From Termitomyces sp. T153 (Eukaryota > Basidiomycota > Agaricomycetes > Agaricales > Lyophyllaceae), in assembly GCA_018296165.2 (NCBI GenBank), contig JACKQL020000141.1, positions 1 through 64,000 of the forward strand: a stretch of 64,000 nucleotides of DNA, in the 5' to 3' direction. How positions within the stretch are numbered: position 1 is the stretch's first letter; every line of letters begins with the position of its first letter. A program made the position numbers and the translations under genes. Of this stretch, positions 11,216 to 22,421 are shown one piece after another. The notes under the pieces are model-generated. The model was not told where the DNA came from, made no database searches, and worked only from the letters and a program-made list of their open reading frames with translations.

Positions 11216-12790
11216 TGGTGCTTGAAGATGGAGTAAAAGCCTTGGCTACTTTGTAGACCTTGGAATGAAAGAAGTGTGACCTATATGCCAAGCACATAGA
11301 GTGTCTCTGCCATGTAATTGACTTGCAGGGTATACACCCTGATATGGAGAAGTTGAATAGGATCCAGAAGTGGCACACTCCTAGAACCTACAATGACATC
11401 CAATGGTTTGTTGGGTTGGTAAACTACATTAGGAACTTTCTGCCTGAGTATCTGCATACACTGGGCCCTTAATGGCCATGATGCAGAATGGGTTGCTAAT
11501 GAAATGGCAACCCATCCACCAACAGTGTTTTGACATGATCAAGAGGATCTGTGCCAAAACCCCAGTAATATGCCTGATTGATTCTTGACATGAGGACCCC
11601 ATCTGGCTCAGAGCAATGTATGGACAAGGTCCAAGCTGGCAGAAATGTCAGCCAGCTGGATTCATGTCCAAAAACTTCACCAATGCACAGCAAAACTGTG
11701 CTGTGCATGAACTTGAAACTCTGGCAATCCTAAAAGCCCTCCTCAAGTGAGAGGATGAGCTTTTGGGGTATAAAATCTGTGTGATAACAGATCATAAAGT
11801 GCTGGAGTTCTTCAAAACTCAACAGAACTTGTCACCATGTCAACAACAGTGGCTACATGGCCTCCCAAGCTCAATTGTCAATGATTGAGACTCAAAGTTC
11901 ATGTCAAAATGGTGGCATGAACTGCATAAGTTGTTAGGAGCAAAGCTCCTGATTTCTACATTGTTTCATCTACAGATCAATGGTCAGACTGAACATGCCA
12001 ATTGGAACATTGGTCAGATCCTGTGTATGGTGGTACAATCAGACCAAAAAGACTGCTTAAGTCAAATAAACTTAACAGAGTTCACAATAAATGCAAGCAT
12101 TTCTGAGATGACATGGTTTGCACTGTTTGAGTTGAATAGTGGATATATGCCATCTATGATATGGGAGATTAGGGCAGATACTGTGATTCCAAGGGGAATC
12201 CAGCAGTTTGCCTGCCAAACTCTAGAGAACTTGGCAGCAGCACACAACACAATTATAGAGGCATGCATCTTTCAGACATGTCTGGTCAACTCATGTTGCA
12301 AGCCTCACCCCAAACTAGTGAAAGGTGCATTGGTGTACCTTTCAACAAAAAATCTCAACCTACTTAAAGGCAGAGCTTCCTTGCTCTGCCCTAAGTAAGT
12401 TGGGCCATATAGGATTCTGAAGGCCTACAGTGAGACCTCCAACTATGTATTGGAGTTGCCTACAGCACTCCAGGAACAGAGGATACATTCTAAGTTCCAT
12501 GTGTTGCTGCTGCACCCATATAAGGCCAGCAACAACTCTCTGTTTCCCAACAGGCAATGCCAGAGCCTTACAATTCTGGTGCCCCAGACAACCAGGAATA
12601 GTTTGTTGATGACCTAGTAGGTCATTGTTAGGATGGTAAGAACCTCAAGTTTGAGGTTCATTGGAGTCTTGGGGACATCACTTAGGAGTCCCTCATGACC
12701 TGCAAGAACATAGCAGCTCTTGACAGATACTTGGAGCTGCAGGGCATGTGGCACTCTGTGCAGTTGGCTAGAAGGTCCAAGTTAACTTGA
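11216..12790 (+). pseudogene. decayed Ty3/gypsy pol: RT end, RNase H, integrase, chromodomain
   Basis: Fragments appear in the usual Ty3 order. The RT C-terminus is at about 11255-11460 (AKHIECLCHVIDLQGIHPD, then FVGLVNYIRNFLPEYL). RNase H remnants are at 11480-11870. An integrase core with INGQTEHANWNIGQ lies in 11901-12400. The integrase C-terminal SH3-like part is near 12400-12560 (VGPYRILKAY, HSKFHVLLLHPYK). Chromodomain-like sequence follows to about 12790 (LKFEVHWSLGD). Several stops and frame changes are present, and the upstream RT, protease and gag are missing. Family known to make cDNA by reverse transcription and integrate it; this copy cannot encode a working polyprotein. Confidence 0.75.
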
Positions 12791-13022
12791 CTCAGTCCTA
12801 GAAGTCAACAGGCTGCTGGCATGCCAATTTTTTGGCTGAGTGCAAAGTCCAACTGGACTTTGTCTTCTTCCACATTGTTGGTGCTATGCACCAACTATAC
12901 AAAGGAGACTCCTTGCTTCATGGGCAAGAAAAAGAAATGACCAGGTGAGGCAGACATAGATCTGCCAGGGTATTTGTTGAGCTCTGGGCAGAGCTCAAGA
13001 GGGGGGAGGGTCAGAGAGTAGC

Positions 13023-16000
13023 TTGCTTCCTGGCTTTGGTGGCTTTGCTGCATTGGTAGGAGGCTTGGTGCTAGGGGACATAGCACCCCCAAAGATGAGA
13101 AGAGTGGCCCCAGCTCAAAGGGACATGAGGCCTGTGAGTGGGGGACCATCAGTAGTGCTAGGAGATGTAGCTCTGCCAAGCTATGCAGTGGCAATGCAGC
13201 AGTTGCAAGTGAGGGGACATGGTCTGCCCCCACAACAAGGCAGAGCAGGCAGAGGGCATGGGGGACCATTGGCCCCCCCTGAAGGAGCAGGAAGAGGATG
13301 TGGGGGACTACCAGCCCCTCCTCAGTTTAACTTTGGGTATCCTGTCACTGCACAACCAGTGTGGTCCCAGAAGTTTCAGCAGTTTGTGATGCTACAGTTT
13401 GTTGTAGCCCCACCCCCAGTGGCTAGTCCCAGCTGTACAATGGGCACAGCAGGTCAATGACAATCTGCCACTATGTTATCACAAGTAGGGATCTAGGTCC
13501 CTGCTGCATTGTCAGCAGATGTGATAGAGGTAGATGACAAAGGCCCAGAGTTGATTACAGCTCTGATGCAGTCATTGGCACCTTGTTGGCAGTTGTATCT
13601 GCCATTGCCTACTGGGACATGTCCTTCAGATGTGCCTTCTTCATTGTTGAGTGCATTGGGGTGACCAATGGCAACCTTCACTAGCAAAGAAAAGGGCAAG
13701 ACAACTGCAATGTTGCCACCCACACTGGCACAGAAGAGTAGCACTCCCTTATCAACTGCCTGAAAGATGGTAGAGCAATGCTTTTCTGTGAAGAAGAAGA
13801 GCAAGGGCAAAGCTAAAGAGCCTAAGCCTTTGACTGCCATGAATGAGCAACTTGCTTACATGCTCCAGTGGCTTCATGAAGCCAGAGTTCCAGAGGATGT
13901 TGGTGCTGACATCCTCAACAATCCTGTAGTGCACCTAGCACTAGCTCAAGTTCTAAATGAACTTGATGTTGTTTGAAACCAAAGGGATGAGGCCCAGGCA
14001 GACTTCTTCCATTCAGCCTTGAGGAAGGGGAAGCATGTAGCAATTCCTCCTAACCCTCCAGAGGTGAAGAAGGCTTGAACTGAGCCTTCTGTGTTTGTTG
14101 AGGAATCCTCAACTCAGAGGGCACCACTTGTGCCCTATGATAATGTCATGCCTGCTGGGGATGACCAGAGAATGTATGAGCACCCTGATTTCAAGGTGGC
14201 TTTGTCCTTTTCTGGGCCATCTAAGCCAGTGGTAGCTTCAGTGAAGCTTCCTAAACTAGCAGTTACAAAGGAGGGAGTGTCAAAGCCCTCCATGAAGCAA
14301 GCTGGCACAACAAAGCCAGCTGCTGCAGTAGTACAGGCAGATGACCCAGTCATTTCCACCCCAATTGCCTTCCTGGCTAATGTCCCACAGAGAGCAGAAG
14401 CTGGCATGATCAAGGTCCTCAAATTGAGGACCTACATTATGCCTGGCCTGCTGCCCCAGGAGTACATGCCCCCTGTGCATCAGGATCCTTGTGACAAAGA
14501 GTTCTTTGTCAATTAACAACAAGCTGCCCAAGCTGCAGTGGGTACCCCAGCAGTATCCAACTTGGATAGCAATGATGATGATGATGTCCCTACATCTGAA
14601 CAATGTATTCTGGACAGTGACTACAATGATGACACTGTTGAGCATTGTCACAAGGAATGGTACAATGCTAATGCCAGATGGCTGTTAGCTATCAATGCAG
14701 AGAAGTCCAAATTGGACCTCAAGCATCTCAATGATACCATGCCCAGCTGCTTTCCAGACAGCTGGGAAACTACTCTGGTTTGTGGGCACTTTGAGCATCA
14801 GAATGACTTCAGGAGTATTCTCCACCCCAACTTCTACTGGTCAACAATGACCAATGCAGTCTTTGTTGGCAACAAAGTGGTCTTTGCCCACTCCATGGAG
14901 ATGGCTGGGATATCTCACATATCCCCACATTACAAATTGTTGTATTGATGGGCTCCCCATAGGATACCCAAGAATCCAGAGCAGATTTGCCTGATTCTGA
15001 AGCTCATACAGGATAGCAGATCCAAGGTTACTATGAGGGAGCAGATTCATGCCACTCTCCTCCTCCAAGAGTTCCACCAGATCTCCTTCTACACTACTTC
15101 AGACTTGTGCAACTGCACAATGTGGCAAGTCATCCAGTTGACTTCAGCAGAGTTAGAAAAGACTCTGCCCAAGGGGGACCATCATTGGATTTTGGTTCCC
15201 TTACCCTCATGATTGTTGGCCATGCTTGGCCATATAGACAACAACATGTGGGGAGTGGGACTTACTCAAGTGCTGATTAGCTGCCACTTCAACATTGATG
15301 CTTGGGCATAGTACATACTGCACCATGGCCATCCAGGTTCACAGAACCTGTACTCAGGTGTTGCCATCAATGTGTCATTGCACATAGACTGATGTTTGGT
15401 CTTTGGATATATCTTGGGTCAGGTGCTAGCCCCAACTTCTCTGGACATACAAATGGCCTATATAAGGCTGTTAGCTATAGTGGTTGCTCAGCCACATCTC
15501 TATCAAGATGCAGTCAACAGCTACCAGCACCATGTAGAGGAGTTCAATATGATCTCCTTCCATACTTTTACTCTGCATAGGCTGCAAATTAACAACTTCA
15601 GTGAGGTGGAGGTGATGCATCACCTTGTAGCTAACCATGTGCCCCCATTCTGGGTGAATCATGCATATACCTATCATATATGCTTCCTTGATCACTACTG
15701 GTCTGGGAGTGCACTACATGTGGACCTTCACTGTTGACTCCAAACCACTGGGATCCTCCCTGCTGTAGAGGGGTATGATGGGTGGTATGTACCCACTGCT
15801 GACAACTGGAAGTGCTTCTGCATGCTCCTTCAGATTTAAGAAAGCAGAAGGCACTCCTCTCTCATGGCTGAATGGCTGTGCTATGGAGAGGAGGGAATCT
15901 TCACTAATCTCATGCACTGACCAGCTGAGGTGGTGAATGCCACTTTGGCAGCTGCAGTGGAGCCATCAGCTGTGGTTTTTGCAGTGAGTGCAGCTCCAAC

Positions 16001-16332
16001 TGAGGCAGCCTTTGTTGTCAGTGGCTTTAGCCACTACCAACCCAGAATCAAGCTCTGGTGCATCCTCAGAGGATGCCCCTTCAGAGGAGTCCATGGAGCT
16101 GGACTATGCCAACAACCCAGCATTGACCATGCCTGTCCAACCAGCAATGACTATGCCAGTCATCCCCAGTGCTTCAGAAGTGGTGGTAGCAACTAACATT
16201 GCTACTCCCACTGCTCCTGAGGCTGGATCCAGTGGCTCCAACAATATGGCTCATGCTATATTGGAGCACTGGGCAGACATTGTGAGTGACAAGAAGGATG
16301 CAGCCTTGAAGCTGGATGAACAGGCCAGGTGA
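13023..16332 (+). pseudogene. long extra ORF downstream of integrase in a gypsy element
   Basis: One plus-strand frame runs from 13023 to about 15737 (about 905 codons) broken only by stop codons, then continues in another frame at 15988-16332. Segments include a Gly/Pro-rich start, a lysine-rich KKKSKGKAKEPKPL, an acidic stretch (SNLDSNDDDD), and a globular-looking middle part (KEWYNANARWLLAINAEKS, RSILHPNFYWST). No family is recognised. It sits between the chromodomain and the polypurine tract/LTR at 17.03 kb, the place where some Ty3-type elements carry an env or other third gene. I see no signal peptide or transmembrane segment supporting an envelope, so the role is open. Confidence 0.55.
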
Positions 16333-16537
16333 GCTACTATATGAGGTCACCCTATGATGTCAATATATACAGGCACTAGTGGCTCACTCTTCTCACTCAG
16401 TGCATTTGGATAGCATGCTGAGATACACTCTGTCTGTCAGGGGATGTCCCACTTGGTTTCCCTTCCCCTTCTCCAGTTCTTGTCAGATTTCCTCTGCTAT
16501 AGTTTTCCTTCATTCTCCTTTCTTTTCCCTATCTATT

Positions 16538-16876
16538 TGTCCTAGTTTCAGCCCTCAGGCTGCACTGGTTCTCTGTCACTAATTCAGACAAGTGTGACTC
16601 CTTTGACACTGCCACCAGCTTATGTAACTGCTGACCAATTGCTGACACATCACTTTTGTCTTGTTTCTCTGTCATACTGTACAGTTGTTTCTCATGCTTC
16701 TGAAGCCTCTGAAGTGTTACACCTGGCCTAAGGAATCCCCAGACTTGTTCTCATTGGATCTCTCTTTGCCAGGTGAGTATTTTATCTCAATAGACACTGT
16801 ACAGTATTGAATAGACTTTGGCTTTCCCTTTGCCAGTTGTGTGATTGAGCCACAGCCTCCAGAGGTCATCCTTACA
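16538..16876 (+). repeat. solo LTR-like fragment of the gypsy family
   Basis: The 3' half (about 16727-16876) matches the LTRs at 35004-35373 and 44216-44585 in layout: two copies of a TTTGCCAG/TCTGCTAG-type block and the end CCAGAGGTCATCCTTACA. The start is less sure; TGTCCTAG at 16538, preceded by CTATT and with CTATC after 16876, would give an imperfect 5-bp target duplication. Confidence 0.5.
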
Positions 16877-17027
16877 CTATCCACATAGATTTGTTTGATT
16901 CTACCATGATTTAACATAGGAATTTGTACTTGAAATTCCAGTGCACTCTCAAGGGTGGGATGCTGTATCCCACCCTTTCTCTGTCATTTACTATCCTTGT
17001 TTTTCTTGGAAAGTGAGTCTGTTGACA

Positions 17028-17198
17028 GACTCAACAGGGGGGTATGTAATAGAGTGCCCATTCCTTACCTTTACTGTGGTGCAATACAATGATAATATTT
17101 AATTATACAGATAGCATCACATGACACTATTTCTAAAAGTACTATACAATTACCTATGTAAGGGAGTGCCTTACTTCATACTTTGTAAACAGAACTAT
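17028..17198 (+). repeat. polypurine tract and truncated 3' LTR of the 11-16 kb element
   Basis: A CAACAGGGGGGTA tract is followed at 17045 by TGTAATAGAGTGCC, a typical polypurine tract plus LTR start (TG). The LTR is cut off by the opposite-strand gypsy copy that begins at about 17199. Confidence 0.5.
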
Positions 17199-18175
17199 CT
17201 ACTGGTTTTGACTTACAAAGTGTGAACCATAAGCTGCACAACCCATAACAGAAATGTTACATGGTGTCCATCTGCAATCATAGTACCATGCCATGTCCTC
17301 CTTGGCCTTCACCAATGCAACTTTTGCCTCCTCCTGTGCCCTCTTCATCTGGTTGACAAACTTGTTGATGGAGTCATTCTCAGAGGGGCATGCCCAAGGT
17401 TCAAATCCCATGTGAGGATAGCTGCCAGTATTCAGGAAGAATGGAGTCATCTGCATGGAAGAGTGAACATGGTTGTTGTATTGGAATTCAGTGTCAGGCA
17501 GCAGCTCATTCCAATCATCCTGCCTCTCATTACAAAACAGGCAGAGATACTGTTCCAATTCCTGGTGAACATGTTCTGTCTGTCCATCTGACTGAGAGTG
17601 ATAGGCTGTAGTGGTGTGGAGCTTCACTCCTAGCAGGCAATACAGTTCCCAAGTGAACTCCACCACAAACTGGGGGCCCCAGTCAGAGACATACTCATCC
17701 AACAGTCCATGGAGCTTCCAGACATTCTTGCAATACAGACTGGCCACTGCCAAGGTAGAGCATGTTGTGTGGGTGGGGATGAAGTGGGCTCATTTGCTAT
17801 AGAGGTCCACCACTACCATCACAGCATTGTACTCATGAGCATCTGGAGTTTCACAATGAAGTATACTGATGCAACACTCCAGTGAGCCATTGGAATAGGG
17901 AGAGGGTGGAGCTGCCCCATGGGTGCCTGGCAGCAAGGCTTGGTGTGGAGGCAGAGATCACAGGTGCTAGTATAGGTGCCTACATATCAGGAGATTTGAA
18001 GCCACCAGTAATTCTGGGATACCAGCTCCAATGTCTTCCACCTTCTAGGATGTCCAGCTACTCAAGAGTTGTGATGTTGCTCCACAATGTGTTGGCAAAG
18101 TTCTGGAATGTTAGGCATGTAGATGCATCCTCAGAAGGTCAGAAATCCATCCTCTTGGACCACAATCCCTTCTAG
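17199..18175 (-). pseudogene. Ty3/gypsy integrase
   Basis: From 18175 downward the frame shows the zinc-binding segment (HIVEQHHN, then CDLCLHTK), then the catalytic core. The second acidic position is in YVSDWGPQFV, where related integrases have SDRGPQF, so an Arg to Trp change is likely. The core continues with TAYHSQSDGQTEH, QDDWNELLP and FQYNNHVHSS. Stops occur between the zinc-binding part and the core. The C-terminal end is cut at about 17199. Confidence 0.75.
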
Positions 18176-18329
18176 AGCACAGATAGCAAAGAGCTCTGGC
18201 TTAAGGAGGACAATGTTGTTGTTATTCCCTGCCCCTACCTTTGCTCTATACTCCTTACAGGTTTCTTCTGCACAAGTCATGCAACAACAAGGACAGTGGC
18301 TCATCTTAACCTCACTCTTTGTCCAGTCA

Positions 18330-18760
18330 ATCTCTGGATTGTGTTCATATAGCCAGGTGAACCCCAAGATCATGTCTTGCTTCCCCAAACTTGTGACAGC
18401 AAAAGCAGCTCACTCAGTGGTCTCAGTAGTAGAGGACTAGGTCCACCACCAAGCAAATAGAGCCAGCTTAATTGAGTGTGCCATCAACATTGTATGCAGG
18501 GATAGGACAAGCTAGGGGGCAAGTGGTGAGACAGTGCTGTTGCATGTAGTCTGTGTCAAGGAAGAGGCCTGTTGCCCTACTGTCAAGCAGGGCAACCACA
18601 CTTTGGGTCTGCTGGGTGTCAACTGTCTCAATTTCTACTTGTAGCTTCAGAGAGTTGGCAGAAGGGGTAGAAGCAACAATGTAGCAACATGGGAGACAAC
18701 TTTCTCATGCAGGAATCTGGAGATGTGAGTTTGAGGTGTCTCCAGCAGAGACTTTAGCTG
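18330..18760 (-). pseudogene. Ty3/gypsy aspartic protease remnant
   Basis: Near 18600 the frame reads ALLDSRATGLFLD, an aspartic protease active site with Gly to Arg at DSG; the copy at 31.5 kb still has DSGATG. Downstream is GKQDMILGFTWLYEHNPEID, the standard C-terminal protease/flap region of this family. Frames are broken between the two. Confidence 0.7.
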
Positions 18761-18899
18761 CAGAGGGAGTTTGTACATCAGACATCAGAGGAGGGGCTTA
18801 TCATTTCAGGTGTAGTATCAAGAGCAGCAACAGATGTATTTGCTTCTATGGACTGGAAGGCAAAAAGATTAGCACTAGGCAATGGTAGCATACAGTTCA

Positions 18900-21132
18900 T
18901 CTGTTGCCCTTTTAAAAATCCTCCACCAACTCTGCTAGAACCTCCTCCAATACATTGGCCACTTTGTTGGAGTAGATTGCCACCAGTGCATTGGGAGAGG
19001 AGGTTCTAATTGCATCTCTGGCTGCTAGGACTTGGATGAGCAGCTCTTCTTGCTCTGATGCAGACAGGTAGTGGACTTCTAGCCCTTGAGAACAGTAGCA
19101 TGCAAAGTGACCTGCCTTTCCACAGTGTCAACACAATAGAGTGGTAGAGGGCCACTGTTGAAAGGCTTCCACATCCATTGGGACTCCTTGGAGTAAGGAG
19201 TGCAAGGGGGCAACAGAGCAGGCATGGAAGGGGGAGCCTGGAGGAAGAACCCACCATGAGAGAAAGGAAGTGTCAAGGGTTGTGTCTGCTGCAGCTCATA
19301 TTGCAGTTCCATCAACTGCCACTGCTCACATGCCACCTTGTACTAGGTATTGACATGCTCATCATTTGGGCATCCCTCTGCCATACTATCAATACAATCC
19401 ATGAGAGAGGGGTGAAGTCCATCATGGAAGGTGAAGCAGAGTTGCAGACCATCTGGATAGCCAGCCTGTTTAACTAAGGCACAGAAGGAATCAATGTACT
19501 CATCTAGTGACTGCTTCTCTTGACCATACTGTGTTTGGTCTCAAAGGGAAAGAGCTGCAGTCTTGGCAGGGTCAAGGGGAAAGAACTCAACTTCAAACTC
19601 CTTCTCAAACTCCATTCAGCCAGAAAAACTCTTAACTCCTCCAGGGCATCAAAAAATGCACAGTGCATAGGTTGAAGCTTGGCATGCCTTCATGTGAAAG
19701 AGAACCCAGGCAATTTTCAAGGTGTCAGAGGCAAAGGCTTCACCACTCAACTGAATATAGGTGATGCAAGACTGGAGGAAACATTCCCCAACTCTATGGT
19801 CCCTATCAAATACATCAGGAAGCACAAGGCAAGGAAGTTTAGAGCAGGGGGTGGCAACCTCTGAGCTAGGTGCAGAAGAGAATCTTGCTGCAGCTGCTGG
19901 GGGTCCCAGGGGAAGAGTAGGAGTGAGGGGGAGACATTCCAGGAGGGCCTGGAGGGAAAGGGACATGTCAGGTTCCGCTGACGACGGGGGCTCAGTACAC
20001 TGGCGAGTCCTTACTAGGCGGACACGATGTCCTGCGCTTATAACCAGGCGTCCGGAGTTGGAGCGGAGGTGGGGAAAGCTTGCAAGGGGTCCCTAGGGAT
20101 AGCGGCCCGAGTAAGTCCTGAGTGATTCAGAGGGGTCTAAGACCGGAGGTACTGGTCATTGACCCAGGGCGTGTGTCAGGCCTAGTTAGTGGGCGCACAA
20201 GTAGATTGCGGGGTAGGCAGAGGCTTCTCGGCTGTTGGGGGGCGGGGTCGGAGTTGGACAGGGGATTACCGGGGCTTGGTGGGTTCCGGGGCCGAGCGGG
20301 TAGCGAGGTCCGGAGTTGTCGTTAAGGATGTTCAGGTCGTGGCACGTGCGCGGAGTTCGTACTGACGTAGGGAGCAAGGGAACTTCAGAGGAACAAAGGA
20401 AATATGTACATTTGAGACAAGACGGAGACGAGACGAGACTGAGAAAAGATAGATTCGAAACCTAGAAACAGAAATAGAGACGAGACGAGAGACGAAACAT
20501 AGGAAACCGGTAAAATGTAATATCAAGACTAAAGTTTGAGGAGTTATTCTATGACTTATATACCGACTACTGGGTGCCTCCGAGGCAGCGGATATGATGG
20601 CGGGGGTTGACGGAGCTGTGCTGAGTCGACGGGTGTCGGGTACAACCCAAGGTCGGGCCGCTGCTTTATTCTGATGGGATCAGTTGGGGGCGCGGCCGCT
20701 CCGGGGACGTAGTGACACTCCGGGACGGGTCGGGTAAACTAGGGTAGGGGGTCGGGGACGTATGACATGGCCAGGAATGGTGGGGGAAGGTTTCAAGGGG
20801 GTGTTGATGGCTACGGAGAGGGAGTTGCCATCGGGGTTTGCCGGAGGAGCGTCGGAGTTGTCCAGTGTGGGCGTCAAAAGTGTGGGCGGGGTCCCGGGGA
20901 GTTAGGCGGGAAATCGGGAGGGGTTGAGAGCAGTGTCTAGGGAGCTAGGGAGCGGGTCGTGACAGGACACTGCTTCAGTGGTTTAACAAAGCCCAGTGAG
21001 TTCAGCAGTGCAGGAGGTAAGGGAGGCTTGAGTGAGTTGAACCTGTGTCTCTAGAAACAACAAATGACTCCAGGCATCATCCTGGGGGCTTGAAGCATCA
21101 GGAACAGGTGCTGGAGGGGTTGGTTTGGTCAT
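18900..21132 (-). pseudogene. Ty3/gypsy gag, split by nested LTR
   Basis: The start is at 21132 (MTKPTPPAPVPDAS), with the helical LETQVQLTQASLT segment. After the 999-bp insertion it resumes at 19965 (SLSLQALLECLPLTP) and then FLQSCITYIQLSGEAF and LKIAWVLF, typical of the fungal gypsy capsid. The CCHC zinc knuckle (about 19143-19095) reads C-stop-HCGKAGHFACYC; the stop is TGA at 19130-19128. The third copy has CAA at the same codon. Confidence 0.75.
19966..20964 (-). repeat. solo LTR (999 bp), CpG-rich, with 5-bp target duplication
   Basis: The insertion is bounded by GGACA at 19961-19965 and 20965-20969. The ends are TGTCAGG and GTGACA, i.e. TGTCA...TGACA. The uninterrupted sister copy near 32.98 kb reads GGAAAGGAACACTGCTTCAG, showing the empty site. 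It is dense in CpG, unlike the surrounding gag. Reverse-complemented, it matches the start (TGTCACRACCC) and end (GCGGAACCTGACA) of the LTR at 42805-43961, which sets its orientation. It contains GAGACGAGAC-type repeats near 20420-20490. Confidence 0.88.
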
Positions 21133-21247
21133 GGGAGAAGCATAGGGAGCACTAAGACACTAGTAGGAGAGACCTTTTGAGGAACCAAGTACAGACTCAG
21201 GCAATCAAAAAGGAGTCTCCCAGACCAAATCTAAAGACTTGTTTTGC

Positions 21248-21535
21248 TGTAAGGGTGACCTCTGGAGGCTGTTGCTCAATCACACAGCTGGCAAAGGGAG
21301 ATCCAAAGTGTATTCAGTATGGTATGGTGCCTACAAGTATACTACACACCTGGCAAAGGGAAATCCAAAGAGAACAATCTGAGGACTCCTTAGGCCAGAT
21401 GCTACACTCTAGGCCTTCAGACTCATGGGACACAACTGTACAGTAGAACAGGAAAATCACATGACTTGCATGTGCATAGCCCCAGCCATGCACATGCTGG
21501 CCAAATCACATGACCAAGACTTGCACATGCATGAT
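21248..21535 (-). repeat. 5' LTR of gypsy copy 2, part 1
   Basis: Matches the LTR at 33257-33634. It ends (minus strand) with GGTCACCCTTACA at 21248 and is interrupted at 21535 by the Ngaro element. The missing continuation, TGTGGCCATGCAC, is found on the other side of Ngaro at 26401-26413. Confidence 0.75.
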
Positions 21536-21713
21536 CTATATCAGCTCACAACTGTGGATAGGAGAAGGTAAGTGAGGAGAGGAGGTGAAGCCAGAGTTCC
21601 TTTTAGTTTGAAGCACAACTTAGATAGTCCTATGTGATTGCAAGCAAATAGAATCTATTTGGTTGCCCTTGCTCTCTTGCATGGATCCCGAGAGGGAAAC
21701 CACACTCAAGCCA
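21536..21713 (-). repeat. Ngaro repeat B2
   Basis: About 178 bp nearly identical to 22103-22279; begins (plus strand) CTATATCAGCTCACAACTGT. Terminal 3' repeat of the element. Confidence 0.85.
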
Positions 21714-21792
21714 GCACAGGCAAAGTACTTTACAAGATAAGTGCTATGAGAAATGAATGGCATAAGAGGGGAAAGTGGATAAGAGGGGTGGG

Positions 21793-22102
21793 AGAATCAA
21801 AAAGCTGAGTCCAAAGGACTGACAAGCTCTGTGTGAGTAAGGAAAGGAAGCAGGACATAGACTAAAGCAGACCTGACAAGCTCTGTGTGAGTAAGAAAAG
21901 GAAGCAGGACAAGAGAAAGTTAAGCATAGCTAAAACTAATATATGATGTCAAACAATGGTAGGGAGAAGACAATGAGGCCATTGTCAACAAGCTACCAAG
22001 CAAGTGTGATATGGCCAAAGGGGTGCAATGCAACATGTCAAGGGTTGATCAAGAGTCAAGTTGCTTACATAGACCTCAATCAAAGGCTTTTGATCAATTC
22101 AT
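21793..22102 (-). repeat. Ngaro repeat A2
   Basis: 310 bp matching A1 at 26091-26400. Starts (plus) AGAATCAAAAAGCTGAGTCC and ends with GGCTTTTGATCAATTCAT. Inside, a block ending in CTCTGTGTGAGTAAG is duplicated. Confidence 0.88.
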
Positions 22103-22279
22103 CTATGTCAGCTCACAACTGTGGATAGGAGAAGGTGAGTGAGGAGAGGAGGTGAAGCCAGAGTTCCTTTTGGTTCAAAGCATGACTTAGATGGTCCCAT
22201 GTGATTGCAAGCAAATAGAATCTATTTGGTCACCCTTGCTCTCTTGCACAGATTCTGAGAGGAAACTGCACTCAAGCCA
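22103..22279 (-). repeat. Ngaro repeat B1
   Basis: About 177 bp matching B2. It abuts A2 exactly and precedes it on the coding strand, as expected for the internal B1-A2 junction. Confidence 0.85.
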
Positions 22280-22421
22280 CAGGAGCAAACAGAAGAGATG
22301 GAGGCTCAAAATTGATTGCATGAGAAGCAGTCAAGTGGAGATGTGCAGAAAGACCCAGAATTTGCTCCAGAGGTACTTTGATATAAAGCTTGTAGGCATT
22401 GCTGCACCAATGTCCAAGGAG

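Larger units (their letters stand above)
17199..21535 (-). mobile_element. Ty3/gypsy copy 2, RT deleted, interrupted by a solo LTR
   Basis: Reading on the minus strand: 5' LTR (21535-21248, cut by the Ngaro insertion), gag (21132-20970 and 19965-18900), protease (about 18620-18330), then directly the integrase zinc-binding and core domains (18175-17199). The reverse transcriptase and RNase H are absent, so protease-linked sequence runs almost straight into integrase near 18240-18130. It is closely related to copies at 31.2-33.6 kb and 35.0-44.6 kb. CpG is nearly absent except in the nested LTR at 19966-20964. Confidence 0.8.
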
